Positions 51,900-63,234 are shown, numbered from the stretch's first letter. The stretch is DNA of 64,000 nucleotides from Candidatus Obscuribacter sp. (GCA_021772095.1 JADYXR010000204.1:1-64000), one strand, 5' to 3'. The notes: generated from the letters alone by a model not told the origin. Program-made: numbers and translations.

Positions 51900-52907
51900 A
51901 TGATTCTGGCTGGCGATATTGGCGGTACCAAAACACATCTTGGTGTTTTCCACGCGAAGGATCAAAAATTCACTCCGATGATGCAGGAGCAATTCTCCAG
52001 TCAGGAATTCCCGGACCTCGAGAGTTTAGTGCAATCATTTTTAGATAAGCACGATGTAAAAATCGAATACGCTTGTTTCAGTATCGCTGGTCCGGTGATC
52101 AACAATCGATGCAAAACCACCAACTTGCCCTGGGTGGTCGATGCTGACGAAGCCGCTCGTTTACTGGGTTTCGAAAAAATCTGGTTGATTAACGACCTGG
52201 AAGGAAATGCTCATGGTATCACTCACCTGAGAGAAGATGAGTTCACCGTGTTGCACGAAGGCGAGCCTGGGATTTTTGGAAACGCATGCGTGGTATCAGC
52301 AGGCACAGGACTTGGTGAGGCTGGTTTGTTTTGGAACGGTGACGGTTATATTCCGTTTGCATGCGAAGGCGGACATACGGATTTTGCGCCGCGAACGGAT
52401 GAAGAAATTGAGTTGTTCAAATATTTGCGTCGCGATCACCATCACGTAAGTTATGAACGTGTGCTCTCCGGAATGGGTCTGTATGCGATTTATTCGTTCT
52501 TGCGCGATACTAATCGTTATCCTGAACCTGAATGGATTGCCGACGGACTTGCGGCTGTCGACGATCCTGCCGCAGCAATTTCCAGATTCGCGATCGAAGA
52601 AAAAGCGGACATCTGCGTCAAAGCTCTCGACATGTTCATCGACATCTATGGTGCCGAAGCCGGCAACGCCGCTTTGAAATTTATGGCATTTGGTGGTGTC
52701 TTCATCGGTGGTGGCATCGCTCCAAAGATCTGCAGCAAAATGCAAGAGTCGCGTTTCCTCGAATCGTTCTTCAACAAAGGAAGAATGCGATCGATTTTGG
52801 AACGGATGCCGGTGAAGATCATCATGAATAACAAGACTGCGCTCCTTGGTGCTGCTCGATGTGCGATGCTGAAATCAGGGATGTTGCCTTCTAGAGTTCT
52901 TAGCTAA
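51900..52907 (+). CDS. glk: Glucokinase
   Basis: A 335-residue protein of the bacterial Glk group: ATP-binding AGDIGGTKTHLG at the N-terminus, INDLEGNAHGI with the catalytic Asp, SAGTGLGEAG, and the glucose-binding EGGHTDFAPR. A C-terminal FIGGGIAPK completes the fold. It makes glucose-6-phosphate, the substrate of the isomerase half of the upstream Tal-Pgi protein, so the two genes likely form a sugar-entry operon. AGAGGA precedes the ATG. Confidence 0.95.
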   Translation: MILAGDIGGTKTHLGVFHAKDQKFTPMMQEQFSSQEFPDLESLVQSFLDKHDVKIEYACFSIAGPVINNRCKTTNLPWVVDADEAARLLGFEKIWLINDLEGNAHGITHLREDEFTVLHEGEPGIFGNACVVSAGTGLGEAGLFWNGDGYIPFACEGGHTDFAPRTDEEIELFKYLRRDHHHVSYERVLSGMGLYAIYSFLRDTNRYPEPEWIADGLAAVDDPAAAISRFAIEEKADICVKALDMFIDIYGAEAGNAALKFMAFGGVFIGGGIAPKICSKMQESRFLESFFNKGRMRSILERMPVKIIMNNKTALLGAARCAMLKSGMLPSRVLS

Positions 52908-53023
52908 AACTGTTTGGTTGGCAAACGCGACCGCGTTATGCGATGGAGTTTCACTCAGTCGTGAGTTTTCGGCTTGTGCCGTTTGGAACCACGCCTGCGT
53001 ATCTTTTGAACGCGTGCGCTTCT

Positions 53024-53064
53024 AAAAATAACCGATCTTGCTTTGATGGCTAGAACGGTTATTT
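53024..53064 (-). terminator. Bidirectional terminator between glk and the polyQ gene
   Basis: A 9-bp stem (53026-53034 with 53056-53064, AAATAACCG and its complement) with a long loop. On the minus strand it runs into TTTTTAGAAG, favouring termination of the polyQ gene; on the plus strand the tail is weaker. Confidence 0.5.
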
Positions 53065-53106
53065 GGGTGTTTATGTTTCAGGGAAAAAAACTTCGTAAGC
53101 TTTGTG

Positions 53107-54585
<1,479 letters not shown>

Positions 54586-54826
54586 TAGGTCCCTCCGACA
54601 GTCTGGTCCAAGACTGTTACTGTAGAATTCGGGTTTTAAGAAAGGGGCGGTTTGTTTTGGGCGATTCGTTCTGCTTGCCTTACTCTTCAATACTAGCTGA
54701 AGGCCCGTCCGGCGTAAATCCGCAGTACAGTATCAGCGAAAGTGCGTATACGATTTCTGAGTTTTGGCATCCTTGACTGGTTCGGCGATTTTGGGGACCT
54801 GAAGCCCGTCTCCAGGTCCGCTCAAC

Positions 54827-56434
54827 TCAGGATTTGTCCGTCGGAGCCGCCGAATCAGCTTTTCCGGACTCCGTCAGCTCAGCAATAGGCGCTTGCTCTT
54901 GCACCGGGGGCGTTTCAATCTGGAGTGATTCCAGTTCCTGGTTAACGCGCACTCGAAATTCTTTGATGATCGATTTGCTGACCTTGTTCTGGCGAGCCAA
55001 AGTGTTTAAACAATCTTGCTGGGCGTGGGCGAGCAGTTTCTCGATCTGAATCCGTTCGATGTCGGCGATGCTGGTGTCGTCCTCCTCCAGTTTCAAAATC
55101 AACTTCTCGGTTTGATCGATCTTGGACTTCAACTGTTTCTTTTCCTTATTAATCGCATTTGCCGAAAGTCCACTGGAAATCAGTTTTCGAACCTCGTTTT
55201 CCAACTCGTTCAGTTCCTCTCGCAATGCCTCGCCTTTGCGTTCTGTAGGATTTGACTGTTTGACTTTTAAAAAATGGACTATGGGTTCAAATGATAAACC
55301 TTGAATGAGAATTGTGAAAAGCGCCACTCCAAAGGTCGTGACCATCAGGTTCTCCCTCAACGGAAAATCAAGCGGCAAGCTCAATGCCATCGCCATACAC
55401 AACGATCCGCGCAGTCCTCCCCAAAATAACAGATGCCGCCAACTCGAGGGGATTGGATTGATGCGTGTGGAAACTAATGGAGCCAAACCGTAAATCACTA
55501 CTATACGACCGATGAGAATCGCGAGAATAGCGATGCCGATCTCGGTCGAATATTTCATCAACAATTCGAATTTGATTTGTAATCCTATTAATAGGAACAC
55601 CATAGACTCGGCCATGAATGCCGCAAACTCCCAAAAGGAACCGACAGCCAGCCTCGTGGTCGGCGACATAGAACTGCGGCTGCCGTAGTTGCCCAATACC
55701 ACTCCGGCGACCAGTACCGACATTACCGATGAAACGTGAATCTCTTCGGCGATTATATAAGAACCGTAAGCCGCGATTATAGTCAGTGTGATTTCGAGTA
55801 AGTGGTCGTCGAAAAATCGCGTTAAGAACGACGTCAGGAAGCCGACTAAGAGCCCGGATACGATACCACCGAGAACAACGATCAGGAATTGCGAAACAAT
55901 CACTTGACCGGAGAGGGCACCGCCGCTGATGGCAGCTGCCATCAGTATTCTGAATAAAGCGACAGCAGTTCCGTCATTCAAAAGGCTCTCGCCTTCCAGA
56001 ATGGTGACCAGGCGTTTTTCAATACCCATCTTCTTAAAGAGCGCCAAAACCGAGATAGGATCGGTTGCACTGATCATCGCGCCGAGCACCATTGCGATTG
56101 CAAGATCGACGCCCGCGAGTAGGTGGATAACATATCCGACAATGATGGTTGAGAGAAACACTCCCAGCGTGGCAAAGAGCACAACTGGTTTCCAGCACCG
56201 CTTCAACATGTGCAAGTTTAAATTCCAGGATGCTTCGAATAGCAGTGACGGAAGAAATACTAGTAGTATCAGTTCCGGTGTCATGTGTACTGACGGGAGT
56301 AGATTGAATTGACCGATGCCGAGCCCTACCAGCACTAGTGCAATCGAATACGGCAACTTTATCCATTTGACGGCGATGGCCACGGATGTAGCCACCAGAA
56401 TTAGTATCAAAAGAATATGAACGTCGTGGCTCAT
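54827..56434 (-). CDS. CPA1-family Na+/H+ antiporter
   Basis: A 535-residue protein with about twelve membrane helices in residues 1-400. CPA1 motifs are clear: LFLPSLLFEASW-type segment (VFLPSLLFEASWNLNL), the ion-binding SATDPISV and EGESLLNDGTAV. The helices end near 400 and a cytoplasmic coiled-coil region follows (EALREELNELENEVRKLIS, QLKSKIDQTEKLILKLEEDD), longer than in NhaP of similar size. It exchanges Na+ or K+ for protons and supports pH and salt balance. The gene for a POT transporter lies 28 bp upstream on the same strand. Confidence 0.92.
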   Translation of the reverse strand: MSHDVHILLILILVATSVAIAVKWIKLPYSIALVLVGLGIGQFNLLPSVHMTPELILLVFLPSLLFEASWNLNLHMLKRCWKPVVLFATLGVFLSTIIVGYVIHLLAGVDLAIAMVLGAMISATDPISVLALFKKMGIEKRLVTILEGESLLNDGTAVALFRILMAAAISGGALSGQVIVSQFLIVVLGGIVSGLLVGFLTSFLTRFFDDHLLEITLTIIAAYGSYIIAEEIHVSSVMSVLVAGVVLGNYGSRSSMSPTTRLAVGSFWEFAAFMAESMVFLLIGLQIKFELLMKYSTEIGIAILAILIGRIVVIYGLAPLVSTRINPIPSSWRHLLFWGGLRGSLCMAMALSLPLDFPLRENLMVTTFGVALFTILIQGLSFEPIVHFLKVKQSNPTERKGEALREELNELENEVRKLISSGLSANAINKEKKQLKSKIDQTEKLILKLEEDDTSIADIERIQIEKLLAHAQQDCLNTLARQNKVSKSIIKEFRVRVNQELESLQIETPPVQEQAPIAELTESGKADSAAPTDKS

Positions 56435-56462
56435 GATAAATTCCTACGGATAGTTTAGCGGA

Positions 56463-57857
56463 CTACTTCACTCCGCCCATCAGTTTTTTCACAGTCGGAG
56501 ACAGGCATGCCAGAATGCCCGCGGCAACGACTGCTGCGACGCCCATGGCACCGAACAGTGTCGGCATTGCTGCGAGATTATGCTCATCGAACATTCCGCC
56601 GATTTTTCCAGCTAAGTAGTTTCCGCATGAGTTGCTGATGTACCAGGCGCCCATGGTTAACCCAAGAAATCTCACTGGCGCTAACTTTGTCACCGTGCTC
56701 AGTCCGACAGGGCTCAAGCACAGTTCACCGAGCACCTGGAGCAGGTATACCGCAATCAACCAAAATGGACTCACTCTTCCTTGCGATGCCAGTATCGAAG
56801 CAGGAACCATCAACGCAATTCCTAAGCCAAGAAATAAAAGTCCGAATGAAAACTTCAAAGGCGCCGGCGGTTGCTTCTCGCCAAGGCGCAGCCAGAGCAC
56901 GGAGAACAGAGGGGCAAACATAATTACAAATACAGCCTGGAATGTTTGCAAAAAGCTCGATGGACAATACCAGCCACCAATCATGGTGTCAGTGCATTTA
57001 TCCGCGAAGATGTTGAGACTGGTGCCGCCTTGTTCGTAAATCGTCCAGAACAAAATGTTGAAGACGAACAAGACTCCAATGGCGCCTATACGTTTCCATT
57101 CGGTCGGTGTTAATTTGCTGTCGACGACTTCACTGAGTCCGTCGCCCGGAAGTCTGGCGGATTTATTTGGTTTTAAACCAGCGTCGCCGAGCTGTTTCCA
57201 TTGAATTACGTAGTGTATTAAACCAACAACCATGCCCACACCGGCAGCAGCAAACGCCCAATGCCAGCTCGTGTGCGCACCGAAGCCCGCCGAATTCAGC
57301 CACGCTTTGAATTCATGACTCTGGGCGAGGTAACCGCAAAGAAGTGGTGCTAAAGCGGCGCCGACGTTTACACCCATGTAGAAGATCGAGAAGCCTCCGT
57401 CTCTTCGCGGGTCGCCTTCTTTATAAAGCATGCCCAGCATTGAAGTGATGTTCGGTTTTAGCAATCCCGTTCCAAGTACAATCAGACCGAGACCAGCATA
57501 AAACGACGTCATCGATGGAAAGACCATCGTGAAGTGGCCGAGCGCGATAATGATGCCACCAAGCAAAACGGCTTTGCGCGCGCCCAAAAATCTATCCGCG
57601 ATAAATCCACCAGGCATTGCTGCTAAATACACTGACATCGTGTAGAGACCAAAGATGTTAGCGGCCTCCGCGTTGGTCATGGCCAGTCCGCCATCCTTGA
57701 TGGCTGCCACCATATATAACACCAGGATTGCGCGCATGCCGTAGTAGCTGAGACGCTCCCACATTTCGGTGAAAAACAAGTTGACCAGTCCGATTGGATG
57801 CCCGGCGAAAGTTCGCTCGTGCGGCGCGGGTAAGGCGGCTGTCCCCTCTGATGTCAC
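56463..57857 (-). CDS. POT-family proton-coupled peptide transporter
   Basis: A 464-residue protein with about twelve to fourteen membrane helices. The POT signatures are intact: the ExxER proton motif in FFTEMWERLSYYGMRA, GGFIADRFLGARKAVLLGG and PTR2 motif FSIFYMGVNVGAALAPL. It imports di- and tripeptides with protons. It is first in a pair with the CPA1 antiporter gene, whose sodium/proton exchange would affect the same gradient; such coupling is inference from position only. Confidence 0.93.
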   Translation of the reverse strand: MTSEGTAALPAPHERTFAGHPIGLVNLFFTEMWERLSYYGMRAILVLYMVAAIKDGGLAMTNAEAANIFGLYTMSVYLAAMPGGFIADRFLGARKAVLLGGIIIALGHFTMVFPSMTSFYAGLGLIVLGTGLLKPNITSMLGMLYKEGDPRRDGGFSIFYMGVNVGAALAPLLCGYLAQSHEFKAWLNSAGFGAHTSWHWAFAAAGVGMVVGLIHYVIQWKQLGDAGLKPNKSARLPGDGLSEVVDSKLTPTEWKRIGAIGVLFVFNILFWTIYEQGGTSLNIFADKCTDTMIGGWYCPSSFLQTFQAVFVIMFAPLFSVLWLRLGEKQPPAPLKFSFGLLFLGLGIALMVPASILASQGRVSPFWLIAVYLLQVLGELCLSPVGLSTVTKLAPVRFLGLTMGAWYISNSCGNYLAGKIGGMFDEHNLAAMPTLFGAMGVAAVVAAGILACLSPTVKKLMGGVK

Positions 57858-58388
57858 TTCGTTTTCCTCTCGTTTCCGGTTTTAAATTATTTGCGTTGCT
57901 CGCTGGTTTTCGCTAGTTCGCGTTTGATGACGGTGTGTCACTGAGAAAATTTGCGTTTAGATCACATATCGAAAAAATCTGGGCAGTTTGTTTTCGCACT
58001 GGAATCATGAATGCGAGCGAACCTTTGCCGGCATCCCGCGCGAAATACGAGGGTGTCATTACGCATTGCGAGAACCGGTGATGCCAAGTATGCCGTCATC
58101 TGTAGTAAATTGATCCTGCGACGTATGGCAGTTTATCACCTTAAGTATCACTCTGTTATGAATAGAGGACTTTCGGGGTCAAGGATTGGATAAAATAAGT
58201 ACGGAAATTTCAAGTCGAATTTCGAACCGGAATTGACTCACGAGTGCGCATTCAGCGCCGAACGACAGCGATTGAATGAATAAACAGATGCCCGTGAAAC
58301 ACACTGCCCACATGAACCAAGCAGATGCCCTGAGCAACAGATGCCCCTGAACAACAGATGTCCACCACAAACAAGGCTCTTGTAATCA
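57858..58388. other. 531-bp divergent intergenic region
   Basis: No supportable gene; short ORFs have no ribosome site. The right end, next to the archease start, carries the CAGATGCCC repeats (58285-58363). The archease ATG itself has no Shine-Dalgarno. Confidence 0.5.
58285..58363. repeat. Short direct repeats CAGATGCCC(C)TGA before archease gene
   Basis: Four copies at 58285, 58322, 58338 and 58355 of CAGATG(C/T)CC with a following TGA in the first three. The last three are spaced 16-17 bp, the first 37 bp away. They sit directly upstream of the archease start, unlike the other arrays, which are at gene ends. Confidence 0.6.
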
Positions 58389-58832
58389 ATGACCGTACTT
58401 CCGACTGAAGGTTACGAAATTCTGGACCATCCCGCCGACATGGGCTTTCGCGCCTGGGCGCCCACGCGAGAGGAACTGTTTGTCACGGCGGCTCGCACGC
58501 TGACGTCGATTCTGGTAGATCTGGATACAATTAAGCCTGAACTGACTGTTGATGTTGAAGTCGAAGCCGATGGCGAGGAGATGCTGTTCTTTCACTGGTT
58601 GTCAGAAATTCTTTTCTTGTTTGATGCTGACGGAACTATATTTTCGTCGTTCGAGATTCTCGATATCATGACATTGGATTCTGGTTTAAAACTCAAAGCA
58701 AAACTCAGTGGGCAAGAGTTTTCGAAAGAAGAGCACCAAATCAAGACCTATGTAAAAGCGATCACTCTGCATCAACTGAAAGTTGAACGCAAGCACGATC
58801 GCTGCGAATTACAGGTATATATCGACATCTAA
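58389..58832 (+). CDS. Archease, RtcB cofactor
   Basis: A 147-residue protein with the archease hallmarks: DHPADMGFRAWAP at 13-25, LFVTAARTL, the FFHWLSEILFLFD helix and the end TYVKAITLHQLKVER with the conserved Asp in the last strand (QVYIDI). Archease speeds multiple-turnover guanylylation of the RNA ligase RtcB. The rtcB gene follows 27 bp later, which confirms the call by context. No ribosome site is seen before the ATG. Confidence 0.95.
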   Translation: MTVLPTEGYEILDHPADMGFRAWAPTREELFVTAARTLTSILVDLDTIKPELTVDVEVEADGEEMLFFHWLSEILFLFDADGTIFSSFEILDIMTLDSGLKLKAKLSGQEFSKEEHQIKTYVKAITLHQLKVERKHDRCELQVYIDI

Positions 58833-58859
58833 CGCGCTATGAAAAGGGGGCGAGGTGAC

Positions 58860-60323
58860 ATGGCTAAACTGCGAACTAATACTAAATGGGACAACATTGT
58901 AGAGGTGGTCGACAACAACCGCTACAGAATTCCGCGCGGTTACAGACATGATATGCGCGTTGACGCGATGATCTTCAGCAGCCCTGAACTGATAAAACAC
59001 GTCGTCGGTGACTTGTCGTTGGAGCAGGCGTCCAACGTCGCGACTTTGCCGGGGATTCTCGGACAGGCGCTTGCTATGCCGGATATGCATCAGGGCTATG
59101 GTTTTCCGATTGGCGGTGTCGCCGCTATGGATCCCGATGAGGGAGTGGTATCACCTGGCGGTGTGGGATTTGATATTAACTGCGGCGTTCGTCTGATGGC
59201 GAGTCCGTTGAAATTGAATGACATTCAGTCTCGTATGGACGAACTCGTAACCGGGCTGTTCAAGGCGGTTCCGACCGGCGCCGGCAAAGATGGCAGACTG
59301 CGACTGGATGCCAGCGCACTGGATGCGGTGCTGCGCGATGGCGCGAAATGGGCCGTCAAAGAAGGTTACGGAACTAAAGATGATATAGATTGCACCGAGG
59401 ATGGTGGCTGTCTTCCGTACGCCATTCCAGACAAAATCAGTGACCGCGCCAAGAAGCGTGGCGCCAGTCAACTCGGCACACTTGGCTCGGGCAACCACTT
59501 TCTGGAAGTCGACGTGGTCGACAAAGTATTCGATCAAGAAGCAGCCGCGGCTTTTGGCTTGTTCGAAGGACAAATCTGCTTCATGGTTCACTGCGGCTCT
59601 CGCGGACTCGGTCACCAGGTCTGCACCGATTTCGTCAGCACGATGGCGCCGGTTATGAAACGCAGCGGCATTATCGTTCCCGATCGCGAATTGGCGTGCT
59701 GTCCGATTAACTCGCCGGAAGGGCAAGCGTACCTTGGTGCGATGGCGGCTGCCGCTAACTTTGCGTTTGCGAATCGTCAATGCATTATGCAGTGGGTTCG
59801 TGATGTCGTGAAAAAAGTATTCAGTCGCGACGTTGAACTTTCTCAAGTCTATGATGTCGCGCACAACATGGCGAAATTTGAAAATCACACTATTGATGGT
59901 GTCGATAAACCAGTTCTTGTTCATCGTAAAGGTGCTACCAGAGCCTTTCCCGCTGGACGTCCAGAACTGGCGCAAAAATTCCAAAGCATCGGGCAACCGG
60001 TCATCATTCCAGGTGATATGGGACGCGCATCTTATGTGTTGGTCGGAACCGAACAAGCTCTAAAAGAATCTTTTGGAAGCGTGTGCCACGGTGCCGGTCG
60101 TTTGATGAGCCGAACACAAGCGCGCAAAGGTCGCGACTCGCGAGATGTGATTGCAGACCTGGCAAAACGCGGAGTGATAGCGAAGGCTTCATCACGTGAG
60201 GGTTTGACTGAGGAAGTTCCAGAGGCGTATAAGCCAATCGATGATGTTGTGAAAGCTGTTAAGGATGCGGGATTGGCGCGTCCAGTGGTGAGGCTGAGAC
60301 CGGTTGGAGTGGTGAAGGGTTAA
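58860..60323 (+). CDS. rtcB: RNA-splicing ligase RtcB
   Basis: From ATG 58860 (GAGGTGAC just upstream) the protein has 487 residues; an earlier ATG at 58839 lacks a site. RtcB motifs are intact: MPDMHQGYGFPIG, metal-binding Cys108 in GFDINCGVR, GTLGSGNHFLEV, HCGSRGLGHQ and the guanylylated His410 in CHGAGRLMSR. It joins 2',3'-cyclic phosphate or 3'-phosphate RNA ends to 5'-OH ends using GTP and Mn2+. With archease it forms an RNA repair operon; no RtcA, RtcR or target toxin gene is beside it, so the damage it answers is not shown. Confidence 0.96.
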   Translation: MAKLRTNTKWDNIVEVVDNNRYRIPRGYRHDMRVDAMIFSSPELIKHVVGDLSLEQASNVATLPGILGQALAMPDMHQGYGFPIGGVAAMDPDEGVVSPGGVGFDINCGVRLMASPLKLNDIQSRMDELVTGLFKAVPTGAGKDGRLRLDASALDAVLRDGAKWAVKEGYGTKDDIDCTEDGGCLPYAIPDKISDRAKKRGASQLGTLGSGNHFLEVDVVDKVFDQEAAAAFGLFEGQICFMVHCGSRGLGHQVCTDFVSTMAPVMKRSGIIVPDRELACCPINSPEGQAYLGAMAAAANFAFANRQCIMQWVRDVVKKVFSRDVELSQVYDVAHNMAKFENHTIDGVDKPVLVHRKGATRAFPAGRPELAQKFQSIGQPVIIPGDMGRASYVLVGTEQALKESFGSVCHGAGRLMSRTQARKGRDSRDVIADLAKRGVIAKASSREGLTEEVPEAYKPIDDVVKAVKDAGLARPVVRLRPVGVVKG

Positions 60324-60403
60324 TCGTTTCAGTTGCCGTTTGGAATTCGTACCGCTCGGTAATTGTTCGTTCTGTTTTAGAAGCGCAAACACAGGAGTTG
60401 ATA

Positions 60404-62056
60404 ATGACGCAATCCGGGGAAATCCAAGACGATCCATTCTGGTACAAGGACGTCATTATTTACCAACTTCACGTCAAAACATTTTACGACAGCAACGGTG
60501 ATGGCTACGGCGACTTCGCCGGTTTGATCGAGAAGCTCGATTACATCGAAGAACTTGGTGTCACTTGCATTTGGATACTGCCTTTTTATCCATCACCACT
60601 GCGTGATGATGGCTATGACATCGCAGATTACGTGAATATCAATCCTTTATACGGAAGCATGCAGGACGCGAAGAACTTTATAAAAGAAGCTCATCGCCGA
60701 GGCATTCGCGTCATTACAGAACTCGTGATCAACCATACTTCCGACCAGCACGCCTGGTTTCAACGTGCTCGCCATGCGCCTGCCGGTAGTCCGGAGCGAG
60801 ACTTTTATGTCTGGAGTGATACCGCCGAAAAATTTGAAGATGCACGAATAATTTTCATCGATACCGAAGCATCGAACTGGACGTTTGATTCCGTTGCAAA
60901 ACAATATTATTGGCATCGATTCTTCGCGCACCAACCGGATTTGAATTTTGACAATCCAGCGGTTACTGAAGCCGTTTTAGAAGCCATGCGCTACTGGCTC
61001 GACATCGGTGTGGACGGCTTCCGGCTGGACGCGATTCCGTACTTGATCGAACGAGATGGAACGAACTGCGAAAATCTTCCTGAAACTCACGCGATTTTGA
61101 AACAGTTACGCACGGCTCTTGATGCTGATTATAAAAATAAACTGTTTCTAGCCGAAGCCAATCAATGGCCTGCCGATGTGATCCAATATTTCGGAGACGG
61201 CGACGAGTGCCATATGGCTTATCACTTCCCCTTGATGCCGCGCATCTTCATGGCGGTGCATCAACAAACGCGATTGCCCATTGTGGAAATTATGCGTCAA
61301 ACACCGGCTATTCCGGAAAGCTGCCAGTGGGCAATTTTCCTTCGTAATCACGACGAACTGACACTAGAGATGGTGACAGATGAAGAACGCGATTACATGT
61401 ACAGCGCGTATGCGGAAAACCCGATCATGCGTTGCAACGTCGGTATTCGTCGACGTCTCGCGCCGCTTTTGGAAAACAGCCGCCCGCGAATCGAACTCGT
61501 GAACGGTCTGTTGTTTTCTTTTCCTGGTACGCCGATCGTTTATTACGGAGATGAAATCGGGATGGGCGATAACGTTTATCTCGGTGATAGAAATGGTGTC
61601 AGAACTCCGATGCAATGGAGCTCCGATCGCAATGGCGGATTTTCTAAAGCGCAGTTTGCTCAGCTCTATTCGCCACCATTGATGGATGCAGTAAGCGGAT
61701 ATCAGGTCGTCAACGTCGAAGGTCAGTTGATGGATAAATCATCGCTCCTGCGTTGGATGCGAAGAATAATCCGTTTGAGAAAACAGTACAAAGTATTTGG
61801 TCGAGGAACTCTCGAGTTTATTGAACCGGCTAATCGCAAGATTCTGGCGTATGTCCGCCAATACGAAAGTCAAACTGTTTTGTGCGTGGCGAACCTCTCA
61901 TGGTCGCCGCAATCTGCGGAGCTTGAGCTTTCGCGATGGGCAGGCAAGACGCCGATTGAGATGTTTGGAATGGAAGCCTTCCACGAGATTGATGAGACAC
62001 CGTATGTGGTGACATTCGCTCCCTACGGTTTCTACTGGTTCTTAATCGAAAAGTAA
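60404..62056 (+). CDS. treS: Trehalose synthase (maltose alpha-D-glucosyltransferase)
   Basis: From ATG 60404 (AGGAG 6 nt upstream) the protein has 550 residues, the length of TreS without a fused maltokinase. GH13 catalytic residues are present: nucleophile Asp209 in DGFRLDAIPY, acid/base Glu251 in LAEANQW and Asp317 in RNHDELTL. The opening WYKDVIIYQLHVKTFYDSNG is characteristic of the TreS subfamily. It interconverts maltose and trehalose. No maltokinase or GlgE gene is adjacent. The last codons and stop are duplicated just downstream. Confidence 0.94.
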   Translation: MTQSGEIQDDPFWYKDVIIYQLHVKTFYDSNGDGYGDFAGLIEKLDYIEELGVTCIWILPFYPSPLRDDGYDIADYVNINPLYGSMQDAKNFIKEAHRRGIRVITELVINHTSDQHAWFQRARHAPAGSPERDFYVWSDTAEKFEDARIIFIDTEASNWTFDSVAKQYYWHRFFAHQPDLNFDNPAVTEAVLEAMRYWLDIGVDGFRLDAIPYLIERDGTNCENLPETHAILKQLRTALDADYKNKLFLAEANQWPADVIQYFGDGDECHMAYHFPLMPRIFMAVHQQTRLPIVEIMRQTPAIPESCQWAIFLRNHDELTLEMVTDEERDYMYSAYAENPIMRCNVGIRRRLAPLLENSRPRIELVNGLLFSFPGTPIVYYGDEIGMGDNVYLGDRNGVRTPMQWSSDRNGGFSKAQFAQLYSPPLMDAVSGYQVVNVEGQLMDKSSLLRWMRRIIRLRKQYKVFGRGTLEFIEPANRKILAYVRQYESQTVLCVANLSWSPQSAELELSRWAGKTPIEMFGMEAFHEIDETPYVVTFAPYGFYWFLIEK

Positions 62057-62076
62057 GAGCCGAGAAGTAAGAGCCG
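62051..62076. repeat. 12-bp direct repeat over the treS stop codon
   Basis: AAGTAAGAGCCG occurs at 62051-62062, where it includes the TAA stop, and again at 62065-62076, separated by two bases. Confidence 0.75.
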
Positions 62077-62137
62077 TTGACTTTAAATTGGTTGAGAATT
62101 CGATGAAATCTTAGAATCGAACGGAAAGAAATCTGGA

Positions 62138-63205
62138 ATGAACGGAATCTGTAAATTGTTTGCAATCGGGATGTCGTTTTCCTGCTTCATCTTTCTGATG
62201 ATTGCTTCTTCGACTTCGGCGCGGGCTGATCTGCCGCTGGTAAAATTCGGGACTCGCGTCGATGCTGCCAATATTGATCTTAGTCCCGCCGCCGATCCTG
62301 TTCTAGTCTGGAATTCCGCCGATAAGCAGTGGCTCCAGAAAGAAGTGAACGGTCTAATCGCGAGGTATCCTGGTCTATTTGCCAGATGTGAAAAGCTGAA
62401 AATCTTTCGCGTCCATAAGATCAATGTTCCCGAACCACATAAATCGAGAAGAGAGTCAGTAACCGTAGCCGCCACTGCCCCTGGTGCCATCTTTATTGCT
62501 GATGAATATTTTAGACTTGAAGAACGCGAGCGACGCTTCTCGTTGGTTCATGAAATTGTGCACGCTTGCGACATCGGAAATTTGATAGCGTATTCACCGG
62601 AGTTTGTCGAGTTTGCAGCCATCTACAGAAAAAGCATTCTTCCGAAAACCAAGACCAGGGAGCCTTTACCAGAAGAACTCGCCGACAGTTTTGCGTTTTA
62701 CGAACGTGGTGGCTTGACCCCGAAAGATCGAAAGCTTTTCGATGAGAGAATCCTTCCGCAGTTGATCGCAAACGATAACGGTCTCAAACAATTCAATATC
62801 CTTTCGGGCAAAGCTCTGACTGCACAAAAAATCCATCGCTATAAAGATGCGATTGTGAGTTGGAACGGAGCTTCTAAATTATATCGGAGAAGCCCATTTC
62901 CACACACTTCTCTTGGATATTGCTACATCAAGGAAACGCAAATGGACAAAGCTCTGGAGGAAACGAACATCGCCGAAGATTGCTACAAAGCTGCAGGCGT
63001 TCCTGAATCGGAATCCAATCGTCTTACGCATGCCTATCAACGAGCGCTTTTGCTCATTCAATGCAAACAGGATTTGGACGGCGCACTGACAATGCTCAAT
63101 CAGGTCGCGGCGTACCGTCCAACTCCCGAAGTGTTGAAACTTCGCGATGCCGTTAAGGATAAACTGATGAAGAGAACGTCCAAGCAACCAAAAGCGGAGG
63201 GTTGA
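62138..63205 (+). CDS. Secreted HExxH zinc-protease-like protein with TPR end
   Basis: A 355-residue protein. Residues 1-30 are a signal peptide (SSTSARA-DL). The middle holds H138-E139-x-x-H142 in FSLVHEIVHACD and, 38 residues on, E180-LAD-S (EELADSFAFYE), the spacing of a gluzincin-type third ligand. The C-terminal 130 residues are TPR-like (SGKALTAQKIHRYKDAIVSW, HTSLGYCYIKETQMDKALEE). The layout of export signal, zinc protease and TPR parallels the metzincin protein at 4531, although the protease folds differ. Peptidase activity is inferred from the motif. GGAAAGAAATC precedes the ATG. Confidence 0.7.
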   Translation: MNGICKLFAIGMSFSCFIFLMIASSTSARADLPLVKFGTRVDAANIDLSPAADPVLVWNSADKQWLQKEVNGLIARYPGLFARCEKLKIFRVHKINVPEPHKSRRESVTVAATAPGAIFIADEYFRLEERERRFSLVHEIVHACDIGNLIAYSPEFVEFAAIYRKSILPKTKTREPLPEELADSFAFYERGGLTPKDRKLFDERILPQLIANDNGLKQFNILSGKALTAQKIHRYKDAIVSWNGASKLYRRSPFPHTSLGYCYIKETQMDKALEETNIAEDCYKAAGVPESESNRLTHAYQRALLLIQCKQDLDGALTMLNQVAAYRPTPEVLKLRDAVKDKLMKRTSKQPKAEG

Positions 63206-63234
63206 AGCGCGAACGGCAAGCAGTGAAGGCTTCT

